Positions 54,458-63,124 of a stretch of 64,000 bases of DNA are shown piece after piece. Position 1 is the stretch's first letter. Each line of letters opens with the position of its first letter. Source of the stretch: CALBPI01 sp963922335 (GTDB lineage: Bacteria; Pseudomonadota; Gammaproteobacteria; Steroidobacterales; Woeseiaceae); NCBI GenBank assembly GCA_963922335.1, contig CAWUIB010000007.1, positions 1 to 64,000 on the forward strand, read 5' to 3'. The notes under the pieces are model-generated. The model was not told where the DNA came from and ran no database searches. It was given only the letters and a program-made list of their open reading frames with translations. A program made the position numbers and the translations under genes.

Positions 54458-55177
54458 TCAATACTGAATACTATCTACGGCAAGCGTATCCACTGGCGCC
54501 TCGAACACGCGAGTGAAGACCGAGGTCATCCGAGCCTCGACCGTATCGAGGAACTCGGGCACATCCTCGATCGCACGGAAAATCGTATAACCGCGCACCA
54601 GGAACTCGTGTAGGTCGGTCACCCCAACAAGACGTGCAGGCCCGCGCATCATGCGCAGCGTGCTGCCGATCATCGGGATACGCACAATCCGCTCCAGACT
54701 CTCGCCTGCCTTGCGCGTCATCGCGATCAGACGCAGGCAATCCGCGAGCGTAGCCGCCTCACGACTAGCGGCACAGTATTCGCGCTCACTGATCGCCGCC
54801 CCACCGACAATTCCATCGCGTAGCAATGCTTCGATATCCAGGTTGATGCGCAGAATTGTCGCGTTCAGCTCGAGCGCGGTGGCCAGTGCCTCAAGCGCCC
54901 CAGACGGCAATATCCGGCTCATCATCGGCACGACCTTAGCGAGCTCCGCGTCGCGTGCTGCAATCGTGGGGCCAACCATGTCGGAAATGATGTAGTCGAT
55001 CGCTTCAGAGTAGCCAGGCTCCGATCGAAGGTCCTCATACTTCGGCAAAAAGTAAGCGACCTGTAAATCGACAAAGCGCCGGTAGGCGGCGAGACGATCC
55101 GGGCTCTCCAGATAAGTCTCGTGCAGCTTGTTACTAAGTGCCAGATGTTCGCGCAGTCTGGCTGCGTCCGCCCTCAT
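54458..55177 (-). CDS. FFLEELY-motif-family-like protein
   Basis: 239 residues from the ATG at 55177, which is one base after the CorC-type gene stop and has AGGA upstream. The segment YSEAIDYIISDMVGPTIAARD then AELAKVVPMMSRILPSGALEALATALEL has the pattern of the FFLEELY protein family, though the FFLEELY string itself is here YIISDMV. The protein is alpha-helical with no membrane segment. Family members often lie beside CorC/HlyC genes, as here, but their function is unknown. Coupling to the transporter is likely translational. Confidence 0.65.
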   Translation of the reverse strand: MRADAARLREHLALSNKLHETYLESPDRLAAYRRFVDLQVAYFLPKYEDLRSEPGYSEAIDYIISDMVGPTIAARDAELAKVVPMMSRILPSGALEALATALELNATILRINLDIEALLRDGIVGGAAISEREYCAASREAATLADCLRLIAMTRKAGESLERIVRIPMIGSTLRMMRGPARLVGVTDLHEFLVRGYTIFRAIEDVPEFLDTVEARMTSVFTRVFEAPVDTLAVDSIQY

Positions 55178-55178
55178 G

Positions 55179-56432
55179 CTAATCCTCGCGTTTGTCGTCA
55201 TCCGAGATCTGCGTGATCGACACAAGGCGTACCCGGCGCCGATCCGCGCGCAGCACACGGATGCGATGCCCATGCCAGTCCAACGTATCCCCGGCGAGCG
55301 GGATGCGCTCCAATTGCTCGATCAGCAAACCACTGACGGTTGACACATCCCAGTCCGGATTCCATGCAACGCCGAGCTTGGCGCAGAGCTTGCGCAGATC
55401 CACCGAGGCACGTGCGAGCAACGCACCGTTCTGCAACTCACGAAAATCTGAAGACGGCGTATCTTTTTCATCGTCGATGTCACCAACGACTTCCTCGAGG
55501 ACATCCTCCATTGTCACAAGACCCTCGACGTTGCCATATTCACCGACGACCAGAGCCAGGTGCTTTCGCGCGTCCTGGAACGTGCGTAGGAGTTTTGGCA
55601 GCGTCATCGAACTCGGCACAATGAGCGCCTCACCCGCAAGCGCATCCCAATCGACGACGTCATCCTCGTGCGTCAAAAGCCAGTGCAGCAGGTTCTTTGC
55701 GAGTACGACCTCGGAGGCATCGTCGAGGCTTGTCGACGTGCTCAGCGGGAATCGACTGTGTCCACTCTTGTGCAGTCGTTCAATAACTTCATCTCTGGTC
55801 ATGGTCTTGGAGAGAAACTCGACGTTGTCGCGCGGGAGCATCACGCCACCCGCGTCGAGATCCTTGAGGTGGGTTACCCCAACGATCAAGCCAGCGGTGG
55901 TATCGCCCACGGCGCCCTCGCTTTGTCCCAATACCGCAAGCAGACGGATCTCATCAGCGGACGTCACCGGCACTTCCTTGTCAGCGCGCAGTTGCCTGGA
56001 CAACAGCTCCGACATCACCACCAACGGCTTCAACATGATGCTCAGGTAATGAATCCCGTGCGCAACCGGTGACGCCAAAGACTGTGCATAGCTAACGCCG
56101 AGCGTCTTTGGAATGATTTCCGTGAACAACAGGACCGCAAGCGTGAACAGCAATGAGAATATCCACAGCGTTGAAGGATCGAACACCGCGCTGTAGCTCG
56201 CACCAGCAACGGCGGCACCGACGGTATGCGCCGCTGTGTTCAGAATCAGGATGGCGGCGATCGGCACGTCCATATTCTCTTTGAAGCCAGCGAGCAGGGA
56301 CCCCGCACGCCTGCCCTGCTGGTTCAGCACCTCAATCTGTGGGCGTGTGATCGACAACAACACAGATTCGAAAATCGAACACAAGAAAGAAACGATCAGC
56401 ACAACGGCGACTGCCGAAACAAAAAGCAGCAT
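55179..56432 (-). CDS. CNNM/CorC-type membrane protein with CBS pair
   Basis: 417 residues from the ATG at 56432. The CNNM membrane part (about 1-150) starts MLLFVSAVAVVLIVSFLCSIFES, then a CBS pair (about 175-300, including HLALVVGEYGNVEGLVTMEDV), then a CorC/HlyC C-domain (LGVAWNPDWDVSTVSGLLIEQL, last 85 residues). Such proteins are associated with magnesium and cobalt efflux or homeostasis and with hemolysin-like annotation by history only. The order and spacing with the FFLEELY-like gene point to an operon. It is divergent from the small secreted protein at 56564. Confidence 0.88.
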   Translation of the reverse strand: MLLFVSAVAVVLIVSFLCSIFESVLLSITRPQIEVLNQQGRRAGSLLAGFKENMDVPIAAILILNTAAHTVGAAVAGASYSAVFDPSTLWIFSLLFTLAVLLFTEIIPKTLGVSYAQSLASPVAHGIHYLSIMLKPLVVMSELLSRQLRADKEVPVTSADEIRLLAVLGQSEGAVGDTTAGLIVGVTHLKDLDAGGVMLPRDNVEFLSKTMTRDEVIERLHKSGHSRFPLSTSTSLDDASEVVLAKNLLHWLLTHEDDVVDWDALAGEALIVPSSMTLPKLLRTFQDARKHLALVVGEYGNVEGLVTMEDVLEEVVGDIDDEKDTPSSDFRELQNGALLARASVDLRKLCAKLGVAWNPDWDVSTVSGLLIEQLERIPLAGDTLDWHGHRIRVLRADRRRVRLVSITQISDDDKRED

Positions 56433-56563
56433 GGTCGAACTCCAGAAACGAATCGTCGATATTGTCGGTGAGCGGGCACTCGACGGCAATTCGTCATCAC
56501 CCGGACAAGATCGCTGCGTTACACTGTTACACCACAAAAGATTCGAACCAGAAGGATTCCCGG

Positions 56564-57094
56564 ATGATTAAGAAGACGATATCTGCGCTCCTGCTCTCAC
56601 TCGGTCTGATTGCCGGCACTGCCGTGGCTCAGATGGAGGAAATGGCGGAGACCATGAGCATGATCGAATCCGCTGAGCCCGTCGTGCTTTCCGCATCGGA
56701 CATCGAGGGTTGGATTTCGACGGTTAAGGCACTGCTCGCAGCGGAACTCGATGTGATGGACAACCCATCGCTCCCGGATGCGATGGAGGTGCTCGGCGCA
56801 AACACCGAGGCCATGAACATCCTCGATACGAATGGCTATGACATGCCGACGTTCCAGTCGCATTCGATCAACATCTTTATGGCGGTCGGTGCGGCACAGA
56901 TGGCCGACCAACGTGAGCAGATCGAAGCGCAGATGGCAATGCTCGACAGCATGCGTGGCCAGATACCGGACGAACAGGTAGACATGATGGAGAGCCAGAT
57001 CAAAGGCATGATGGCAATTTTCGAAAAGACCCCGGAAGAGAACATCGACATCATCGGAAAGTATGCGGATCAGATTGAGGCGCTCGGCGAATAA
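56564..57094 (+). CDS. Methionine-rich secreted protein
   Basis: 176 residues from the ATG at 56564. Signal peptide is MIKKTISALLLSLGLIAGTAVAQ. The mature protein is acidic and alpha-helical and carries 17 Met in about 150 residues, including MEEMAETMSMI and MMESQIKGMM. I do not recognise a domain. Met-rich periplasmic proteins may bind copper or act as scavengers of oxidants, but no HxM or MxxM cluster is convincing enough to claim this. It is just ahead of the beta-lactamase-fold pseudogene-like locus. Confidence 0.72.
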   Translation: MIKKTISALLLSLGLIAGTAVAQMEEMAETMSMIESAEPVVLSASDIEGWISTVKALLAAELDVMDNPSLPDAMEVLGANTEAMNILDTNGYDMPTFQSHSINIFMAVGAAQMADQREQIEAQMAMLDSMRGQIPDEQVDMMESQIKGMMAIFEKTPEENIDIIGKYADQIEALGE

Positions 57095-57116
57095 GTTCGT
57101 CGGAGCGCACCATACG

Positions 57117-58570
57117 ATGCTGCGGTGGATCTACCGACTGACGAGAGCGAGCTGCTGCGCCCTGCTGCTCGGTGCGAACGCAATGGCAGACATGTCGCTT
57201 GAGCAGTGGGCCAATCAGGCTGTATCGGGAGGGGATGCGCTATCTGTCAGTGTGCTTACCCATCAGGACGGCAAGGCCGCCTATTTCAGCGCCGGCAAGA
57301 CGCACCCGGATGGGGATGCACCAGGGCCGGATACCCAGTACGAGATCGGCTCCATCACCAAGGTGTTTACCAATCTCCTGCTGGCGGAAATGGTCGCCAC
57401 CGGAGCGGTTTCCGACGACACCACGATCGGCGATATTTTTGGTGACGAGATTGCGCCGCTGAATCCTGCCGTACGTGAGATCACGCTGCTGGAACTCGCG
57501 ACGCACACCAGCGGCTTACCGCGACTTCCGGTCAATATGATGTTTTCAAATGCCGCGGATCCCTACGCGGGCTACGACGCTGAGAAACTCAAAGGCGGCA
57601 TCAATCTCACGCGAGCACTGCAGCCACTCATCAAGCGTTATGCGTACTCCAATTTTGGCGTCGGACTGTTGGGTCACGCACTTGGACGGGTTGACGGTGA
57701 GGGCTACCGATCAGCCCTCAAGCGCAGGATTCTCGACCCTCTTGGCCTTGAGCATGCGGCTTTCGTGATCGGTGAGGATCGCGCAGTCGGCTGGCGCGGT
57801 GGTGAGGTGGTCCCCAACTGGACAATGACCGACGCACTGACCGCGGCAGGTGGCTTGCGAGCATCGGCTAGCGATCTGGGTCGATTCGGGGAAATCATGC
57901 GGGGTGCTGAACCTTGGCCGTTGAAGCAGGACAGGGAGGCAGGGCGCAAGATTCTTGCAGACGCCGGCGGCGATTTTGATGTCTCGCGGATCTGGCACGT
58001 CGCTCGTGCCGAAAGCACGCCGATCTACTGGCACAATGGCGGAACCGGTGGGTACTTCTCGTTTTTCGGCTTTCGACCTGACAACGGCGCGACGATCGCG
58101 ATTCTGGTCGCAGGGGGCGAGGACCCGACCGCCGCGGGTCTTGAGTGGCTCGGACGAACCGATTCAAACAAGGAAACCGATCCGCCCGACGCGACCGTCA
58201 TTGGACAGTATCAATTCAACCCAAGCGTTGGCCTGGCGGTGTTTGAAGCGGAAGGTGAGCTCGTCGCACAAATGAGCGGGCAAGGCCCACTCGCACAGCG
58301 ATCGAGTTGCCTGAAGAAGCGCTATCGGCGTTTGTTGGCGAGTACCCGATTAACGACTCGGTGAAGTTCACCATCAAGCAAGGCGACGACGGTCTACTTG
58401 CTCAACTCACCGGGCAAGCGTTCTACCCCATCTATCCGAGCGGCGACGACGTGTTCTTCTATCGCGTCGTCGACGCGGAGCTCAGGTTTGAGCGAGACAA
58501 CGAAGGCGCGGTGACTGCACTTACCCTGCATCAAGGACCGGTTCAGCAACGCGCCGAGAAGCAGCGATAG
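57117..58570 (+). pseudogene. Beta-lactamase-fold serine hydrolase, frame broken near 58290
   Basis: The first frame (57117-58364) encodes a signal peptide, the nucleophile motif SITK (Ser79, Lys82), AYSNFG and HNGGTGGY, so the catalytic domain is complete. After GQYQFNPSVGLAVFEAEGEL the frame drifts into basic, repeat-poor residues and stops at 58362-58364. The family-like continuation (AIELPEEALSAFVGEYPI, then FYPIYPSGDDVFFYRVVDAE to the stop at 58568) lies in another frame. A single-base loss near 58275-58310 explains this. It could be a genuine pseudogene, a sequencing error, or a programmed shift; the first two are more likely. A DUF3471-type C-domain is the part affected. Confidence 0.75.
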
Positions 58571-58622
58571 CCTGCCGGACATTTTTTGCTGCACTGCACA
58601 CTAGACGATCACTTCCAACTGA

Positions 58623-58658
58623 TTGAATTTCTCTATACCCCTCATTAGACAGTTCAAT
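58623..58658. promoter_or_regulatory. OxyR-type box upstream of katG
   Basis: TTGAAT at the left and TCAAT at the right enclose CTAT (58633-58636), with the 7-nt tetramer spacing of the OxyR consensus. Twelve of 16 consensus positions fit. Aligned to the ahpC box, 22 of 36 positions are identical, including TTGAAT, TCTAT and TCAAT. It ends 66 bp before the katG ATG. The two boxes have the same length and near-palindromic ends. Confidence 0.5.
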
Positions 58659-58724
58659 TCGATCGCCTGACGAAAGGCGTATGCTGTGTCGCGTCACTTA
58701 ACCGTAATCCGACAGGGGGTACGC

Positions 58725-61013
58725 ATGGACTTTGTACGATCCTTACTCGCCACTGCAGTGGTGTCAGCCGGCGCATTGGGCGCGGCGGGCTCAGCGCTGG
58801 CGCAGGACGAACCCAAACCTAACAGTTTCTGGTGGCCTGAACAGGTCGACCTCAGCCCGTTACGCGCGCACAGCGACGCATCCAATCCTTTGGGCGCTGA
58901 CTTTGACTACGCAGCTGCTTTTGCGGCGCTGGATCTTGACGCCGTCAAGAAAGATATCGAAGCCACATTGACCGATTCACAGGACTGGTGGCCCGCCGAC
59001 TACGGGAACTACGGACCGTTCTTTATTCGCATGGCATGGCACAGTGCCGGCACCTACCGCACGCTCGATGGGCGCGGCGGCGCTGCCGGCGGTCAGATGC
59101 GGTTTGAGCCGCTGAACAGTTGGCCGGATAACGGCAACCTCGATAAAGCGCGCCGGTTGCTCTGGCCGGTGAAGCAGAAATACGGCAGCAGCCTCTCGTG
59201 GGCCGACCTGATGGTCCTGGCCGGTAACGTCTCGCTCGAGTCGATGGGCTTTGAGACCTTCGGTTTCGCCGGTGGCCGTGAAGACGACTGGGAAGCTGAG
59301 CTGGTCTACTGGGGCCCTGAGAAAGAGTTTCTTGCCGATGAACGCTACTCCGGCGACCGCAAACTGGCCAAGCCGCTTGCAGCGGTTCAAATGGGTCTGA
59401 TTTACGTGAACCCGGAAGGACCTAACGGCAACCCGGATCCGCTAGCTGCGGCACGCGACATCCGCGAAACGTTCGGTCGCATGGCGATGAACGATGAGGA
59501 AACCGCGGCACTGATCGCTGGCGGTCACACGTTCGGCAAGGCGCACGGTGCTGCTAAACCGGAAGACTGCATGTCTGCAGAGCCCGCCGGTGCGGCGCTC
59601 GAAAAGCAAGGCTTCGGCTGGACGAATAGCTGCGGCAAAGGTAATGCTGAAGACACGATCACGAGTGGCCTCGAAGGTGCCTGGTCGGCTGCGCCAACCG
59701 CATGGACCATGCAGTACCTGCAGAATCTGTACGGCTACGAGTGGGTGAAAACGAAGAGCCCCGCGGGCGCTACACAGTGGATTCCTACCGACGAAGCTGC
59801 TGCAAACCTGGTGCCGGATGCACACATTGCCGGCAAACGCCACGCACCGATCATGTTCACCACCGATCTGGCGCTTCGTGAAGACCCAAGCTACAAGGCG
59901 ATCACCTCGGCTTGGCTCGAAGACCCGAAAGCATTCGAACTTGCGTTTGCGAAAGCCTGGTTCAAATTGACGCACCGGGATATGGGGCCGCGTGCTCGAT
60001 ATGTCGGCACCGACGTGCCGGAAGAAGTATTGCTGTGGCAGGACCCTGTCCCGGCTGTTGATCACGCTTTGATCACCGCCCGCGATGCCGAAAAGCTGAA
60101 GACCGCGATTCTCGACTCCGGTTTGAGCGTGTCCGACCTCGTCGGTACCGCATGGGCTTCCGCCTCGAGCTTCCGTGGCACTGACATGCGCGGTGGCGCG
60201 AACGGCGCCCGGATTCGTCTCGAGCCGCAACGCAGCTGGGCCTCCAATGACCCGGCTATCGCAGCCAACGTCATCGCCAAGCTCGAAGCAATCCAAAGCG
60301 ACTTCAACCAACGCGCACGCGGCGGTAAGAAAGTGTCGCTGGCCGACCTGATCGTCCTCGGTGGCAACGCTGCGATCGAGCAAGCCGCGAAAGCGGGTGG
60401 TTACGATGTCACGGTTCCGTTCACAGCGGGACGCACAGACGCAACGCAGGAGCAAACGGACATTGCCTCGTTCTCGGTTCTTGAACCGGCAGCAGACGGT
60501 TTCCGCAACTACTACTCGGCTGCCAGCCGTCGCTCACCAGCCGATGCACTGGTCGAGAAGGCGAACCTGCTGACCCTCACCATTCCGGAAATGACCGCAC
60601 TGGTGGGTGGCATGCGTGCGCTTGGCGCGAACGCTGGCGGCACAAGCCATGGCGTCTTCACCGATCGGCCTGGCACGTTGAGCAATGACTACTTCGTCAA
60701 TCTGCTCGACATGACGACTGCATGGACGAAGGGCGACAGCTACGGTGACGGCATCTACCAAGGTGTAGACCGTGTCACCGGCGAGCCGAAATACACGGCA
60801 ACACCGGTTGACCTGTTGTTCGGTTCTCACGCTGAGCTTCGCGCTATCGCTGAAGTCTACGGCGCGAGCGACGGAGACGTGCGTTTCGTCGGCGACTTCA
60901 TCGAAGCGTGGGACAAAGTCATGATGCTTGACCGCTTCGACGCGACAGAGGCGCAAACGCTTTCAGCATCAGTGCGTCGCATCAGCGACAACAAAACGCT
61001 GTCCGGCGACTAA
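58725..61013 (+). CDS. katG: Catalase-peroxidase with Sec signal peptide
   Basis: 762 residues from the ATG at 58725 (AGGGGG upstream; a GTG at 58686 was rejected). The signal peptide ends at GSALA (residue 26). The catalytic set is complete: Arg102, Trp105 and His106 at the distal side, Tyr227 and Met253 completing the Met-Tyr-Trp adduct, and proximal His268 in GGHTFGKAHG. The numbering is offset by two from the well-known mycobacterial enzyme. It breaks down H2O2 and acts as a peroxidase; the signal peptide places this copy in the periplasm, like KatP/KatG2-type proteins. A clear terminator follows. Confidence 0.96.
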   Translation: MDFVRSLLATAVVSAGALGAAGSALAQDEPKPNSFWWPEQVDLSPLRAHSDASNPLGADFDYAAAFAALDLDAVKKDIEATLTDSQDWWPADYGNYGPFFIRMAWHSAGTYRTLDGRGGAAGGQMRFEPLNSWPDNGNLDKARRLLWPVKQKYGSSLSWADLMVLAGNVSLESMGFETFGFAGGREDDWEAELVYWGPEKEFLADERYSGDRKLAKPLAAVQMGLIYVNPEGPNGNPDPLAAARDIRETFGRMAMNDEETAALIAGGHTFGKAHGAAKPEDCMSAEPAGAALEKQGFGWTNSCGKGNAEDTITSGLEGAWSAAPTAWTMQYLQNLYGYEWVKTKSPAGATQWIPTDEAAANLVPDAHIAGKRHAPIMFTTDLALREDPSYKAITSAWLEDPKAFELAFAKAWFKLTHRDMGPRARYVGTDVPEEVLLWQDPVPAVDHALITARDAEKLKTAILDSGLSVSDLVGTAWASASSFRGTDMRGGANGARIRLEPQRSWASNDPAIAANVIAKLEAIQSDFNQRARGGKKVSLADLIVLGGNAAIEQAAKAGGYDVTVPFTAGRTDATQEQTDIASFSVLEPAADGFRNYYSAASRRSPADALVEKANLLTLTIPEMTALVGGMRALGANAGGTSHGVFTDRPGTLSNDYFVNLLDMTTAWTKGDSYGDGIYQGVDRVTGEPKYTATPVDLLFGSHAELRAIAEVYGASDGDVRFVGDFIEAWDKVMMLDRFDATEAQTLSASVRRISDNKTLSGD

Positions 61014-61046
61014 TTAGCGCCGATCTAACCGTAGATTACGGTCGAC

Positions 61047-61081
61047 AAGGCCTCGCAGCGACGCGCTGCGAGGCCTTTTTT
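61047..61081 (+). terminator. Rho-independent terminator of katG
   Basis: Perfect 14-bp arms (61047-61060 and 61064-61077) with an ACG loop are followed by six Ts ending at 61081. It starts 33 bp after the katG stop. Confidence 0.92.
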
Positions 61082-61134
61082 GTTATTTTGTCTGGCCCCA
61101 CATCCCCCGCCATACTGGTATCCGGAAGTCGAGA

Positions 61135-62337
61135 ATGCCCTTTCGCCTGATTCTGCTAGCGATCGTTCCCTTTTTACTGGCATCAACCAGTCCCACCACC
61201 ATAGCGCCGCAGGTTGCGATGCAAATTGAGAATGCCGCATTGCCACACCTTGCAAAGACGAACACCGGCGAGGTGGTTCTCAGTTGGGTGGAGACGGACT
61301 CGACGCGATCAAAGCTGCGCTTTTCCACGCTTGACCCCAACGGGTGGACAGCCGCGTCTACCGTCGCACAAGGAAGCGACTGGTTCATTAATTGGGCTGA
61401 TTTCCCGTCCGTCGTGCCACTCAGTGAATCGCGTTGGATGGCGCACTGGCTGCGCAAGAAACCAGGCAACAAGTACAGCTACGACATCGCTGTGAGTCTG
61501 TCCGATGACGCCGGCCAAAACTGGCGGGATGGCGTGACGCCACATCTTGATAACACGCCCACCGAACACGGGTTCGTCAGCTTGTTCATGATCGACGGAA
61601 CTCCCGCCGCCCTTTGGCTCGATGGACGAAACACTGGTGGTCATCATGATCATGACGGTGGTCCGATGACCGTGCGTGCAGCGACGTTTGATGAGCAAGG
61701 CGATATCGACCGAAGCTACCTCGTTGACAGCATGGTTTGCGATTGTTGCCAGACCGATAGCGCGCAAACTGTCAACGGCCCGATCGTTGTGTATCGCAAC
61801 CGCACGCCCGGTGAAATCCGGGATATCCATATCAACCGGTTCGTGGAAGGCAACTGGACAGCGAGTCAGCCTGTCTCTGCGGATCACTGGGAGATCGACG
61901 GTTGCCCGGTCAACGGACCAGCAATCACCGCCCTGGATGAACGGGTTGCTACGGCTTGGTACACAGCCGCCAACGATCAGCCGGCGATCCGGTTAGCGCT
62001 GTCTACTGACAGTGGCGCCACTTTTCCGACCGCGGTTACCGTTGAGGGCGCACGTCCTCTGGGTCGTGTCGACGTTGCTTTTCTTAACCCCGAGACGATT
62101 GCTGTCTCGTGGCTGAGACAGACCGGCGCCGGGTCTGCCGATATCGTACTCGGCTTGTTTGGGGAGGACGGTCGAGCGTTGTCGCAGCGCGTGGTCGCGA
62201 AAACGAGCCCCTTGCGTCAGTCCGGGTTCCCGCAGATGGTCCAGTACGATGACGGGTTGCTGTTTGCGTGGACTGAACTGGAAGGCAGCAAGACGCGAGT
62301 GCAGGTAATGCACCTGTCGGCCGATAACCCGACATGA
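61135..62337 (+). CDS. Secreted sialidase-fold (BNR) protein with His/Cys cluster
   Basis: 400 residues with signal peptide (cleavage near LASTS). Asp-box-type repeats SLSDDAGQNW (121-130) and ALSTDSGATF (about 285-294) point to a beta-propeller of the sialidase superfamily. No sialidase catalytic Arg triad could be assigned. Odd features are GHHDHDG (169-175), CDCC (202-205) and DGCPV, all conserved-looking and suggestive of a metal site. The gene overlaps the next one by ATGA. It is likely periplasmic or extracellular. Function unknown; exo-alpha-sialidase naming by similarity would be too specific. Confidence 0.75.
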   Translation: MPFRLILLAIVPFLLASTSPTTIAPQVAMQIENAALPHLAKTNTGEVVLSWVETDSTRSKLRFSTLDPNGWTAASTVAQGSDWFINWADFPSVVPLSESRWMAHWLRKKPGNKYSYDIAVSLSDDAGQNWRDGVTPHLDNTPTEHGFVSLFMIDGTPAALWLDGRNTGGHHDHDGGPMTVRAATFDEQGDIDRSYLVDSMVCDCCQTDSAQTVNGPIVVYRNRTPGEIRDIHINRFVEGNWTASQPVSADHWEIDGCPVNGPAITALDERVATAWYTAANDQPAIRLALSTDSGATFPTAVTVEGARPLGRVDVAFLNPETIAVSWLRQTGAGSADIVLGLFGEDGRALSQRVVAKTSPLRQSGFPQMVQYDDGLLFAWTELEGSKTRVQVMHLSADNPT

Positions 62338-62963
62338 CCAAGGAGCTACAACCGGCGTACCGAAAGACGACACTCGCACTGAAGCCGCCGACCGAAGGCA
62401 AAGGTCATCGCGGTGTCATGAAGGATCTCGACGAGGCGGCGCCGCGTGGCGTCATCGCCAAGCCACAACCGCAGATTCTTGCCGAGTTCTTCACATCGAT
62501 GCTCGTGCTCTCTGCAAAGTTCAAATACAAACCCGCAGTGGGCGTCGCCAATTACCTCTATTTCATGGACGGAGAGTGGTCACTCAGTCTGATCGCGCCC
62601 GATCAGTGGTCGGAGTCGCGCAGAAACGCATTCGCCGGCCTTTGCACGCTACAGCACGACCGAACCTGGACGATCAAATTGACCGAAGAGTGGGATGACA
62701 AACCCGAGGTCGTGACCGCCATTCGAATCGCCTACGACGCATTCGCAAGGACGCTGGATCACGATGGAACACTTGAGGAGATTTTGCCGTTTTACGTCGC
62801 GAATCTGCCTTACCACCAGCGTGTCAACGCGCATGCACTCGGCATGTCGATCAGGGCAACAATGACGCTTGGTGACCAATCCGATATCCCCGCGAGAGAC
62901 TGGCTGCCAGCGCTTCCGGATATGAGCACCGCCGTCGCGGACGGCGCCGACCCTGAGGAATGA
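62334..62963 (+). CDS. DUF2452-like cytoplasmic protein (tentative)
   Basis: 209 residues, with no signal peptide or membrane helix. The stretch AKFKYKPAVGVANYLYFMDGE followed by WSLSLIAPDQWS resembles the core of DUF2452 proteins. The rest has no known motif. The gene starts within the stop of the propeller gene (ATGA), so the two are co-translated, though one product is exported and one is not. I do not recognise a function. The family call should be treated as a lead only. Confidence 0.6.
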   Translation: MTKELQPAYRKTTLALKPPTEGKGHRGVMKDLDEAAPRGVIAKPQPQILAEFFTSMLVLSAKFKYKPAVGVANYLYFMDGEWSLSLIAPDQWSESRRNAFAGLCTLQHDRTWTIKLTEEWDDKPEVVTAIRIAYDAFARTLDHDGTLEEILPFYVANLPYHQRVNAHALGMSIRATMTLGDQSDIPARDWLPALPDMSTAVADGADPEE

Positions 62964-63028
62964 GCATCAATTCGCGGATTTCGCCGATCGTTTCTGAAAT
63001 CGTCAGCCATTCGTAAGGCTTCCGTAAG

Positions 63029-63074
63029 GTGTCCCGGACCGCACTCACTTCAAATGTGGGGGTGCCTGGGACAC
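63029..63074. repeat. Imperfect inverted repeat upstream of the barrel-protein gene
   Basis: Seven-base arms GTGTCCC (63029-63035) and GGGACAC (63068-63074) span a 32-nt loop in the 161-bp space between the DUF2452-like gene and the barrel-protein start. CGTAAGG also occurs twice in direct orientation just before. This may be leader structure, an operator, or chance. Confidence 0.3.
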
Positions 63075-63124
63075 TCGCAGATCGCGTGAAGCCAGGGAAT
63101 CTATAACAGGGAGCGATCACAACG

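Noticed and set aside
59442..60455. 337-codon open frame antisense to katG
   Set aside because: The codon pattern of katG opens the opposite frame. The product is Cys- and Arg-rich without a domain, and katG is certain.
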